Shown: one piece after another, positions 52,618-59,865 of the stretch
Numbering within the stretch: the stretch's first letter is position 1
How the letters are laid out: each line of letters opens with the position of its first letter
Assembly (NCBI GenBank): GCA_963783045.1
Contig: CAWAMD010000009.1
Coordinates: 62,001-126,000 of the forward strand
Length of the DNA: 64,000 nucleotides
Direction of reading: 5' to 3'
DNA from: CAWAMD01 sp963783045
GTDB taxonomy: Bacteria > Actinomycetota > Nitriliruptoria > Nitriliruptorales > Nitriliruptoraceae
The notes under the pieces: generated by a model
Database searches by the model: none
Told to the model about the DNA's origin: nothing
What the model saw: the letters and a program-made list of their open reading frames with translations, nothing else
Translations under genes and position numbers: made by a program

Positions 52618-52745
52618 GCATGACTCGTTTCGGTGAGGGCGGAGCGGTGACGTTCGCTCGTCGTCGCGGCGGCAGAGGGCGAGGGGCGGTCGTGCGCTGG
52701 GCGAGGGCTGCGTCTGGTGGCCGGTTCCGGCGGGCAACCCGCTAT

Positions 52746-52767
52746 CGTTACGTTCCGTACCGTAACG
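52746..52767. promoter_or_regulatory. Palindromic operator, probably for the TetR protein
   Basis: CGTTACG (52746-52752) and CGTAACG (52761-52767) are separated by 8 bases and flanked by A/T. It is an AT-rich island in very GC-rich DNA, about 130 bases upstream of the exporter. Confidence 0.65.
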
Positions 52768-52912
52768 TTATCCCACGTGCGGCCGCATCCTGCAACCCGC
52801 CGCTCGTGCGCCGGCCGCGCTGACACAGGGCGGTGGGTCGTCGGCTAGGGTGCGTCGTCCCGATCTCGCCGGTCGCCGGCGACCGTCCCCGCCCGGGGGG
52901 AAGGTGGAGGAG

Positions 52913-53365
52913 GTGGGTAGCAACGACACGGTGCAGCCCCGGATCCGCGTCCTGATCTGCGACGACGTGGCGGACTTCCGGATGCTGCTGCGGCGGCTGC
53001 TGGAGCGGGACGGCCGGTTCGAGGTCGTCGGCGAGGCCGACGACGCCACCGATGCCGTCGACCGCGCGGGAGCCCTCGAACCCGATGTCGTGCTCGTCGA
53101 CCTGCGCCTGCACGGGCTCAGCGACGAGCGCATGCTGCTCGAGCTCGCGAGCGTCGCCCCCCACTGCATGGTGGCCGTCCTCTCGGCGCGCTCGCCCGAG
53201 GAGGAGGAGGCCGGTGCCCGGCGCGCCGGGGCGTTCGCCTTCTACGAGAAGCGCATGCTCGGTGACGGGCTGCTCCGCTACCTCGTCGACGACTGGGCGC
53301 TGTTCCAGCGCGCGCTGGAAGGCGAGGACGTCGTCGCGCCCTCGGCGGTGAGCCGCCGCCGCTGA
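52913..53365 (+). CDS. Single-domain response regulator
   Basis: A 150-residue receiver domain without an output domain. Acid pair Asp17-Asp18, phosphorylation site Asp63 (VLVDLRLHG), Ser in AVLSARS, Lys in YEKRM. GTG start after GGTGGAGGAG. Not next to a kinase; it is outside the motility locus and has no FliA-type promoter. A partner kinase is unknown. Confidence 0.85.
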   Translation: MGSNDTVQPRIRVLICDDVADFRMLLRRLLERDGRFEVVGEADDATDAVDRAGALEPDVVLVDLRLHGLSDERMLLELASVAPHCMVAVLSARSPEEEEAGARRAGAFAFYEKRMLGDGLLRYLVDDWALFQRALEGEDVVAPSAVSRRR

Positions 53366-53423
53366 CGGCTCGCTGTGCGGCCGAGCACGTCGGGGCGCCG
53401 GGGGGCGGCCGGGCGCCGAGCGA

Positions 53424-53822
53424 TCAGGTGCCTGGTTGTCGCCGCCGCAGCGGGTGGTCGACGGGGGTCTCGACGAGGACGAGCGCGACCCCGTCCGGAT
53501 CGTGGACCGTCGCTTCGACGAGCCCCCACGGCTTGCGTTCCGGGGGGTCGCTGATCGTGACGCCCCGCGAGGTCAGCTCGTCGCAGGCGGCGGCGACGTC
53601 CTGGACCTGCAGCCACAGCCGCAGGCCGGCGGGCGGCGGGTCGTCGTCGTCGCACTCGGTGATCTCGAGGTAGCCGCCACCGAGGAAGAACACGACCCCG
53701 CCGTTGCCGTCCTCGCCCCAGTCGCGGTAGCGCACGAGCCCGAGCCGGCGCTCGTAGAAATCGAGGGCGGCGTCCATGTCGGCGCTGCGCAGCAGGACCC
53801 GGCTCTGCAGCACCTGCACCAT
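53424..53822 (-). CDS. VOC (glyoxalase/dioxygenase) superfamily protein
   Basis: A 132-residue protein with the paired beta-alpha-beta-beta-beta pattern of the VOC fold (RSADMDAALDFYERRLGLVR, VVFFLGGGYLEITEC, VHDPDGVALVLVET). Metal ligands cannot be assigned with certainty. The substrate is unknown. ATG 53822 was chosen; the longer frame upstream is arginine-rich and not convincing. Confidence 0.82.
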   Translation of the reverse strand: MVQVLQSRVLLRSADMDAALDFYERRLGLVRYRDWGEDGNGGVVFFLGGGYLEITECDDDDPPPAGLRLWLQVQDVAAACDELTSRGVTISDPPERKPWGLVEATVHDPDGVALVLVETPVDHPLRRRQPGT

Positions 53823-53987
53823 GCCGCTCCCGTCGCTCGTGGCGTCCGACGCCGATCCTAGTCGCCCCAGGACGGCACCGGCCACGGGCAGGCAGCATGC
53901 GTTCAGCGCAACCCGCCGTGCGCCCCTGCCACGCTCGGAACGTCCGCATTTGCCTGGGACCGCCCGGCCCTCCACACTCGCGGCCCC

Positions 53988-54095
53988 ATGAGTGAGACGA
54001 CCCCCGCTTCGCGAAGCCGGCGTACCGCCGGCCGTCCGCTCGTGCGTCTCGAGGCCCTCGTCGTGGGCCTCTTCCTGCTTCTTCTCATCCTTTGA
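53988..54095 (+). CDS. leuL: Leucine-rich leader peptide of leuA
   Basis: A 35-codon open frame ending 110 bases before leuA. The last 18 residues include nine Leu, three Val and one Ile (LEALVVGLFLLLLIL, stop). Three of the final Leu codons are CTT, which is rare in this genome. Stable hairpins follow immediately. This is the layout of leucine attenuation by ribosome stalling, known for leuA in actinobacteria. No clear Shine-Dalgarno is seen. A tiny membrane protein is the alternative. Confidence 0.6.
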   Translation: MSETTPASRSRRTAGRPLVRLEALVVGLFLLLLIL

Positions 54096-54097
54096 CG

Positions 54098-54188
54098 CCG
54101 CGGCGCCGTCCTGCCCCACCACGACGGCGACCGCGGAGAACCTCCCATCGGGGACGAGGAGCACACGGATGAGCAGCCGCGCCCGCGG
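54098..54188 (+). promoter_or_regulatory. Candidate leuA attenuator with competing hairpins
   Basis: CCGCGG (54098-54103) plus GCCGTC (54105-54110) can pair with GACGGC (54123-54128) plus CCGCGG (54131-54136). A third CCGCGG at 54183-54188 can pair with the second, which would exclude the first hairpin. No T-run follows, so the effect may be on translation rather than termination. Confidence 0.45.
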
Positions 54189-54205
54189 CAGGAACGAGCA
54201 GGATC

Positions 54206-55828
54206 ATGGGGAAACCCGTAGACATCGGACAGTCGGCAGCCTTCGGCGATGACGTCGTCATCTTCGACACGACGCTCCGCGACGGCGAGCAGTCGCCCGG
54301 CATCTCGCTGGACGCGCGCGAGAAGGTCGAGATCGCCGAGCAGCTCGCCCGCCTGAACGTCAACATCATCGAGGCCGGCTTCCCGGCCGCGTCGGGCGGC
54401 GACTTCGACGCCGTCAAGGCCGTCGCCGAGGAGGTCGGAAACGCGCCGATCGACGGCGGCGACCGCGAGCCGCCGGTCATCGCCGCCCTGGCCCGCGCGA
54501 ACGAAGCCGACATCGAGCGCGCCGCGAAGTCGCTCGCGCCGGCGCGCCGGCACCGCATCCACACCTTCCTGTCCACCTCGGAGATCCACCGCGTCCACAT
54601 GCTGCGGTCGGCCTCCGAGGAGGACATCATCGACCAGGCCGTGCGTGCCGTGGAGCACGCCCGCACCTTCACCAACGACGTCGAGTTCAGCCCGCAGGAC
54701 GCGACCCGCACCGACTTCGAGTTCCTCGTCGACATCGTCGCGGCCGCGGTCGAGGCCGGCGCGACGACGGTGAACATCCCCGACACGGTCGGCTACGCGC
54801 TGCCGCACGACTTCGGTGGCTGGATCAAGACGCTGCACGAGCGGATCCCCGGTATCCGCGAGAACGGCGTGGTCATCTCGGTGCACTGCCACAACGACCT
54901 GGGACTGGCCGTGGCCAACTCGCTGGAGGCCGTGCGCAACGGTGCCCGCCAGGTCGAGGTCGCCGTCAACGGCATCGGCGAGCGCGCCGGCAACTGCTCG
55001 CTCGAGGAGGTGGCGATGGCCATCCGCACCCGTGCCGACCTGCTCGGCGTGGGGCACCGGCTGCACACCCCCGAGCTGACCCGCACGAGCCGGCTCGTCT
55101 CCTCGCTGACCGGCTACTCCGTGCAGCGCAACAAGGCCGTGGTCGGCAACAACGCGTTCGCGCACGAGTCCGGAATCCACCAGCACGGCGTGCTGCAGGA
55201 GCGGCTGACCTACGAGATCATGCGATCCGAGGACGTCGGGGCGGACGGGTCGCAGATCGTGCTCGGCAAGCACTCCGGCCGGCACGCCTTCCGCAAGGCG
55301 GTCGAGGAGATCGGCTTCGAGCTGACCGACGACGAGTTCGCGAACGCGTTCCGTCGCTTCAAGCTGCTCGCGGACCGCAAGGGGATCGTGAGCACGAAGG
55401 ACGTGGAGGCGCTCATCATCGCCGAGACCCACGTCAAGGAGGCCGACGAGTACGAGCTCGTCTCCCTCGACGTCTCCGGCGGCACCGACGTGCCCCCGCA
55501 CGCGGCCGTCAAGGTCCGCGTGGGGACTGACGACACCGTGACCGAGGCGGAGTCCTCGGGAGACGGCATGGTCGACGCAGCCTGCGACGCGATCCGTCGC
55601 GCGGTCGGCCGGGACGAGGTCACCCTCATCTCGTTCCAGGTGGCGGCGGTCACCGAGGGCATCGACGCCCTCGGCGAGGTGACCGTCCAGGTGGAGGTGG
55701 ACGACGGCGCGCGGTTCACTGGCCGCGGCGTGTCCACCGACATCGTCGAGGCGAGCGCGCGGGCGTACATCGATGCCCTGAACCGCTCCCGCCGGATCCA
55801 GCACCGCTCCGAGGAGTTCCGGCCGTGA
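54206..55828 (+). CDS. leuA: 2-isopropylmalate synthase LeuA
   Basis: The first committed step of leucine synthesis joins acetyl-CoA and 2-oxoisovalerate. The 540-residue protein is of the bacterial LeuA type. The catalytic motif reads FDTTLRDGEQSPGISL. Metal ligands lie in VISVHCHNDLGLAVANSLEA, with NGIGERAGNCSLEEV and NNAFAHESGIHQHGVL later. A C-terminal regulatory domain (about 400-530) should mediate inhibition by leucine. Homocitrate or citramalate synthase is less likely because leuC and leuD follow. Confidence 0.93.
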   Translation: MGKPVDIGQSAAFGDDVVIFDTTLRDGEQSPGISLDAREKVEIAEQLARLNVNIIEAGFPAASGGDFDAVKAVAEEVGNAPIDGGDREPPVIAALARANEADIERAAKSLAPARRHRIHTFLSTSEIHRVHMLRSASEEDIIDQAVRAVEHARTFTNDVEFSPQDATRTDFEFLVDIVAAAVEAGATTVNIPDTVGYALPHDFGGWIKTLHERIPGIRENGVVISVHCHNDLGLAVANSLEAVRNGARQVEVAVNGIGERAGNCSLEEVAMAIRTRADLLGVGHRLHTPELTRTSRLVSSLTGYSVQRNKAVVGNNAFAHESGIHQHGVLQERLTYEIMRSEDVGADGSQIVLGKHSGRHAFRKAVEEIGFELTDDEFANAFRRFKLLADRKGIVSTKDVEALIIAETHVKEADEYELVSLDVSGGTDVPPHAAVKVRVGTDDTVTEAESSGDGMVDAACDAIRRAVGRDEVTLISFQVAAVTEGIDALGEVTVQVEVDDGARFTGRGVSTDIVEASARAYIDALNRSRRIQHRSEEFRP

Positions 55829-55892
55829 CCCGGCCGACACCCGCGGTGCCCCGCCCGACACGAACCCGCCTGAACACGAAGCGAGCACGACG

Positions 55893-56087
55893 ATGACGAC
55901 GATCAGGTTGAACGTTCCCCCCGACCACACGCCCGAGGAGGAGGCCGAGCTCGTGGCACGGGTCGCCGCCTCCTACACCGAGTCGACGGGCGAGACCGAC
56001 GTGAACGTCGAGATCAACAAGCCCGACGAGGTCGACTACCAGGCGGTCAGCGACCGCACACAGGTCTCCTCCCGCTGGGCTGGCTGA
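55893..56087 (+). CDS. Small acidic protein between leuA and leuC, unknown
   Basis: A 64-residue acidic protein (MTTIRLNVPPDHTPEEEAEL, then VARVAASYTE). Its base composition and codon use look coding, and it starts after CGAGCACGACG. I recognise no family. The location inside the leucine gene group suggests co-expression only. Confidence 0.55.
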   Translation: MTTIRLNVPPDHTPEEEAELVARVAASYTESTGETDVNVEINKPDEVDYQAVSDRTQVSSRWAG

Positions 56088-56255
56088 CCCCGACGTGACC
56101 CGGGCCGTCCGGCGCGGCGGCCCGGTCCGGCGCGTGACGCGGCGACGTGGGTCCGGCGGCAACGGGCGGTCGTCGCCCTCGCGCGCCGTACCCTGCGCCA
56201 CCGCGCGCAGAAAGCAGCCCGACGTGGGCGACGACGACGAGACGAAGAGGTGGAC

Positions 56256-57680
56256 GTGAGCCGGCCGAGAACGATCATCGAGAAGGTGTGGGACCGCCAC
56301 GTCGTCCGCGCGGCGGACGGCGAGGCCCCGGACCTGCTGTACGTGGACCTGCACCTCGTGCACGAGGTGACCTCCCCCCAGGCCTTCGAGGGGCTGCGGC
56401 TCGCCGGTCGCTCGGTGCGCCGGCCCGACCTCACGCTGGCCACGATGGACCACAACGTCCCCACCGACCCGCGGCAGGTCGCCGGCGCGCTCCCGCTGAC
56501 CGACGAGATGTCGCGGGCCCAGATGGAGGCGCTGCGTCGCAACTGCGAGGAGTTCGGGATCACCCTGTTCCCGATGGGCGCGCGCAACCAGGGGATCGTC
56601 CACATCATCGGACCCGAGCTCGGCGTGACCCAGCCGGGCATGGTGATCGTCTGCGGCGACTCGCATACGGCGACCCACGGGGCGTTCGGGTCGCTCGCCT
56701 TCGGCATCGGCACGTCCGAGGTCGAGCACGTGCTCGCCACCCAGACACTGCCGCAGCGGATGCCGAAGACGCTCGCGGTCGAGGTCCACGGGCCGCGCCC
56801 CGTCGGCACGACCGCCAAGGACCTCATCCTCCACGTCCTGAACCGGCTCGGGACCGCCGGCGGGGCCGGCCACGTCATCGAGTACCGGGGCGAGGCCATC
56901 CGGGACCTCTCGATGGAGGAGCGGATGACGGTCTGCAACATGTCGATCGAGGGCGGCGCCCGCGCCGGGCTGATCGCCCCCGACGAGACCACGTTCGCCT
57001 ACCTGAAGGACCGGCCGTACGCCCCGAAGGGCGAGGCGTGGGAGCAGGCGCTCGCGGACTGGCGCGAGCTGTCCACGGACGAGGGGGCGACCTTCGACAA
57101 GGTGCTCGACATCGACGCCTCCGAGATCGTTCCCTACGTCACCTGGGGCACGACCCCGGCGCAGTCGGTCCCGGTCACCGGGCACGTCCCGACCCTCGCC
57201 GAGGCCCCCGACGACCAGACCCGCCGACAGTGGGAGCGCGCGCTCGACTACATGGGGCTGTCCGGCGGCGAGGCCGTGACCGACCTCGCGGTCGACAAGG
57301 TCTTCATCGGCTCGTGCACGAACGGGCGCCTGTCCGACCTGCGGGCGGTCGCCGAGGTCGTGAAGGGCCGCACCGTGGCCGACGGGGTCGAGGCCATGGT
57401 CGTGCCCGGCTCGGGCCTCGTGAAGGAGGCGGCCGAGGCCGAGGGGCTGCACGAGATCCTCATCGCCGCGGGCTTCGACTGGCGCGCGCCGGGCTGCTCG
57501 ATGTGCCTCGGGATGAACCCCGACCAGCTCGAGCCGGGCGAGCGGTGCGCCTCGACCTCCAACCGCAACTTCGAGGGCCGGCAGGGCTTCCAGGGTCGCA
57601 CCCACCTGGTCTCGCCCGCGATGGCCGCCGCGGCCGCGCTGACCGGCCGCTTCGCCAACGTCCGGGAGGTCGTGGCCTGA
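56256..57680 (+). CDS. leuC: 3-isopropylmalate dehydratase large subunit LeuC
   Basis: With LeuD, LeuC isomerises 2- to 3-isopropylmalate using an iron-sulphur cluster. The 474-residue protein has the cluster cysteines in FIGSCTNGRLSDLR and GCSMCLGMNPDQL. The aconitase-type motifs are VCGDSHTATHGAFGSLAFGI and TSNRNFEGRQG. I prefer GTG 56256; GTG 56250 is also possible. It overlaps leuD by one base. Confidence 0.95.
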   Translation: MSRPRTIIEKVWDRHVVRAADGEAPDLLYVDLHLVHEVTSPQAFEGLRLAGRSVRRPDLTLATMDHNVPTDPRQVAGALPLTDEMSRAQMEALRRNCEEFGITLFPMGARNQGIVHIIGPELGVTQPGMVIVCGDSHTATHGAFGSLAFGIGTSEVEHVLATQTLPQRMPKTLAVEVHGPRPVGTTAKDLILHVLNRLGTAGGAGHVIEYRGEAIRDLSMEERMTVCNMSIEGGARAGLIAPDETTFAYLKDRPYAPKGEAWEQALADWRELSTDEGATFDKVLDIDASEIVPYVTWGTTPAQSVPVTGHVPTLAEAPDDQTRRQWERALDYMGLSGGEAVTDLAVDKVFIGSCTNGRLSDLRAVAEVVKGRTVADGVEAMVVPGSGLVKEAAEAEGLHEILIAAGFDWRAPGCSMCLGMNPDQLEPGERCASTSNRNFEGRQGFQGRTHLVSPAMAAAAALTGRFANVREVVA

Positions 57681-58288
57681 TGGAACCCGTTCGCACCGTC
57701 ACCGGAACCCTCTGCCCGATCGACGCGACCGACGTCGACACGGACCAGATCATCCCGAAGCAGTTCCTCAAGCGCGTCGAGCGCACCGGCTTCGGACCCT
57801 TCGCCTTCTACGAGTGGCGCTACGACGAGGACGGGAACCCGAACCCCGAGTTCCCGATGAACCAGCCGCAGCACGCCGGCGCGCGCATCCTGCTCGCCGG
57901 ACCGAACTTCGGGTGTGGCTCGTCCCGGGAGCATGCGCCCTGGGCCCTCGACGACGCCGGGTTCGACGCGGTCATCGCGCCGTCCTTCGCCGACATCTTC
58001 CGGTCGAACTGCGCGAAGGTCGGGCTGCTCACGGTCGAGCTGACGCCCGAGGAGGTCCGCGCGCTCTTCGACCGCGTGGGCGACGACCCGTCCCTCGAGG
58101 TCACGGTCGACCTCGAGCAGCAGGCCGTGACGGCTCCGGGCTTCGAGGCACGGTTCGACATCGATCCCCACACGAAGCACTGCCTGCTCGAAGGGCTCGA
58201 CGACATCGCCCTCACCCTGCAGCACCAGGACGACATCGACCGGTTCGAGGGCGCCCGGCCCGGGTACCGCCCGCGGGTGGTCGCCTGA
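57680..58288 (+). CDS. leuD: 3-isopropylmalate dehydratase small subunit LeuD
   Basis: The small subunit completes the active site. It is 202 residues: DVDTDQIIPKQFLKRVERTG, then FGCGSSREHAPWALDDAGFD and VIAPSFADIFRSNCAKVGLL. The stop overlaps the presumed start of the next gene. leuB is not in the window. Confidence 0.95.
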   Translation: MEPVRTVTGTLCPIDATDVDTDQIIPKQFLKRVERTGFGPFAFYEWRYDEDGNPNPEFPMNQPQHAGARILLAGPNFGCGSSREHAPWALDDAGFDAVIAPSFADIFRSNCAKVGLLTVELTPEEVRALFDRVGDDPSLEVTVDLEQQAVTAPGFEARFDIDPHTKHCLLEGLDDIALTLQHQDDIDRFEGARPGYRPRVVA

Positions 58289-59304
58289 GCACCACCGGGG
58301 GGCGCACCCGCGCGGCGGTCCTGCTGACCGCCGTGGTCGCCGCTCTCGCGGGCTGTGTCGCCGGCGCCCCGACGGCGACCGACACGGCCGCCGGCGCGTC
58401 GACGGCCCCGGTCCGTGCGACCGCCAGCCCGCATGCCCCGCGGCCCACACCGACCGCGTCGCCTCCGGGCACGCCCGCGAACCGGTCGCCGGCCGTCGCC
58501 GGGCCGCGGCGCCCCGGCTTCGACTGGGAGGAGCTCGACGCCGGGACGACCGGCCTCGCGGCCTACCCGGTGGGCCCGGGCGGGACGCTCGGGTCCCCTC
58601 AGCTGCCGCATGTCGGACGGTGGGACGGCCGCCTGCAGTCGGACCGGACGCTCCATCTGCGGCTCTGGCACCTCTTCGAGGACGTGGCGCCCGACCCCTG
58701 GCAGGGGATGGTGACCGAGTACGTCGTCGCGACCGACGGCGTGGACGGGACGCTCGCGTCGATCGGACCGATCGACGCCGCCGCCCGGACCTGGTCGCTG
58801 CAGGTGGACCCGGCCGACGCCGGCAACGAGGACGACCTGGAGGACACGTTGGTCCACGAGGTCGGGCACCTGGTGACGCTCGGTCCTGACCAGGTCGACG
58901 GGGCCGACGGCGGGTTCGACACGTTGGTGCAGGCCCTGGACGCCTGCGGCCGTGAGGCCGTCGAGGAGGGCTGCCTGCGCGCCGGGTCGTACCTCGACGC
59001 GTTCATGCGGCGGTTCTGGTCGCCCGAGCGTCTGTCCGAGCTCGAGGACGCCCTGGCCATCGAGGACGACGACGCCCGCGACGCGGCACTGCTCGACTTC
59101 TACGACCGCCACGAGGACGAGTTCGTCACCGACTACGCGGCCGTGCACCCCACCGAGGACATCGCGGAGAGCTGGGCCACCTACGTGCTCTACGAGATCG
59201 ACGACGGCAACGAGCTCTGGAAGCGCAAGGTCCGGTTCTTCGACGCCTATCCCGAGCTGGTCGCGGCCCGCCAGGAGATCTGGGACGCCCTGGACCTCCA
59301 GTAG
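58285..59304 (+). CDS. Lipoprotein with a zinc-metallopeptidase motif
   Basis: An exported lipoprotein of about 339 residues. The N-terminus has a hydrophobic signal and lipobox LAGC (Cys near residue 23), then a Pro/Thr-rich linker. A zinc motif HEVGH (His191, Glu192, His195) is followed by a possible third ligand in EDIAESWATYV (Glu295). No ATG, GTG or TTG precedes the signal peptide; CTG at 58285, overlapping the leuD stop, is the only start that keeps it. GTG inside the hydrophobic core would destroy the signal. The target is unknown. Confidence 0.68.
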   Translation: MSTTGGRTRAAVLLTAVVAALAGCVAGAPTATDTAAGASTAPVRATASPHAPRPTPTASPPGTPANRSPAVAGPRRPGFDWEELDAGTTGLAAYPVGPGGTLGSPQLPHVGRWDGRLQSDRTLHLRLWHLFEDVAPDPWQGMVTEYVVATDGVDGTLASIGPIDAAARTWSLQVDPADAGNEDDLEDTLVHEVGHLVTLGPDQVDGADGGFDTLVQALDACGREAVEEGCLRAGSYLDAFMRRFWSPERLSELEDALAIEDDDARDAALLDFYDRHEDEFVTDYAAVHPTEDIAESWATYVLYEIDDGNELWKRKVRFFDAYPELVAARQEIWDALDLQ

Positions 59305-59439
59305 CGCCCACGTTCGCACTCATCCGTCGCGTCGGTCGGTCCGGCCCCCTGGTCTGGTCATATCGGGCCATGGAGAAACCCCCCGGGTTGGGACGCGCAC
59401 GGGACGGCGATGGGACGCCCCACCCGTAAGGTCGCGAGC

Positions 59440-59859
59440 ATGTTGACGACCTTCGTGCTCCGTCTCGTCCCGGCCGCGCTGGCCGAGGGACGCCCTGTCG
59501 GCATCGTCGAGGAGGTGGGGACCGGCCGTCGAGGAGCGGTCCGTGACCTCGACGAGCTGCTCGCCTTCCTGCTCGCTGACGACCAGCTGACCGTCGATCT
59601 CACGGCCGAGCCGGTAGCGGCCGACCCGACGGGTGACCGACGGCCGGGACCTCGGGCACCCGTAGGCCATCGGGCGGCCCGGGCGGCCACCCCTCGTGGC
59701 GGCGCAGCGTCACCCTTGCTGCACGGTGCGTTGCAGGCGCCCGCTGGCGAACACGCTCCGTGCGCACACTCGGGCAGAATGGACGGTGGCAGGGGGCCCT
59801 CACAGGCTACGACCGCTATGCTTCGTCGGTCGATCTCTGCCATTTCTGGGGGGCGGTGA
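59440..59859 (+). CDS. Small protein upstream of the ATPase-BTAD gene, unknown
   Basis: A 139-residue frame. Residues 1-60 look genuinely coding (TFVLRLVPAALAEGRPVGIV, then RDLDELLAFLLADDQLTVDL). The rest is low-complexity and arginine-rich, and a possible promoter for the next gene lies near its end, so the true protein may be shorter. I recognise no family. Confidence 0.5.
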   Translation: MLTTFVLRLVPAALAEGRPVGIVEEVGTGRRGAVRDLDELLAFLLADDQLTVDLTAEPVAADPTGDRRPGPRAPVGHRAARAATPRGGAASPLLHGALQAPAGEHAPCAHSGRMDGGRGPSQATTAMLRRSISAISGGR

Positions 59860-59865
59860 GGACGT

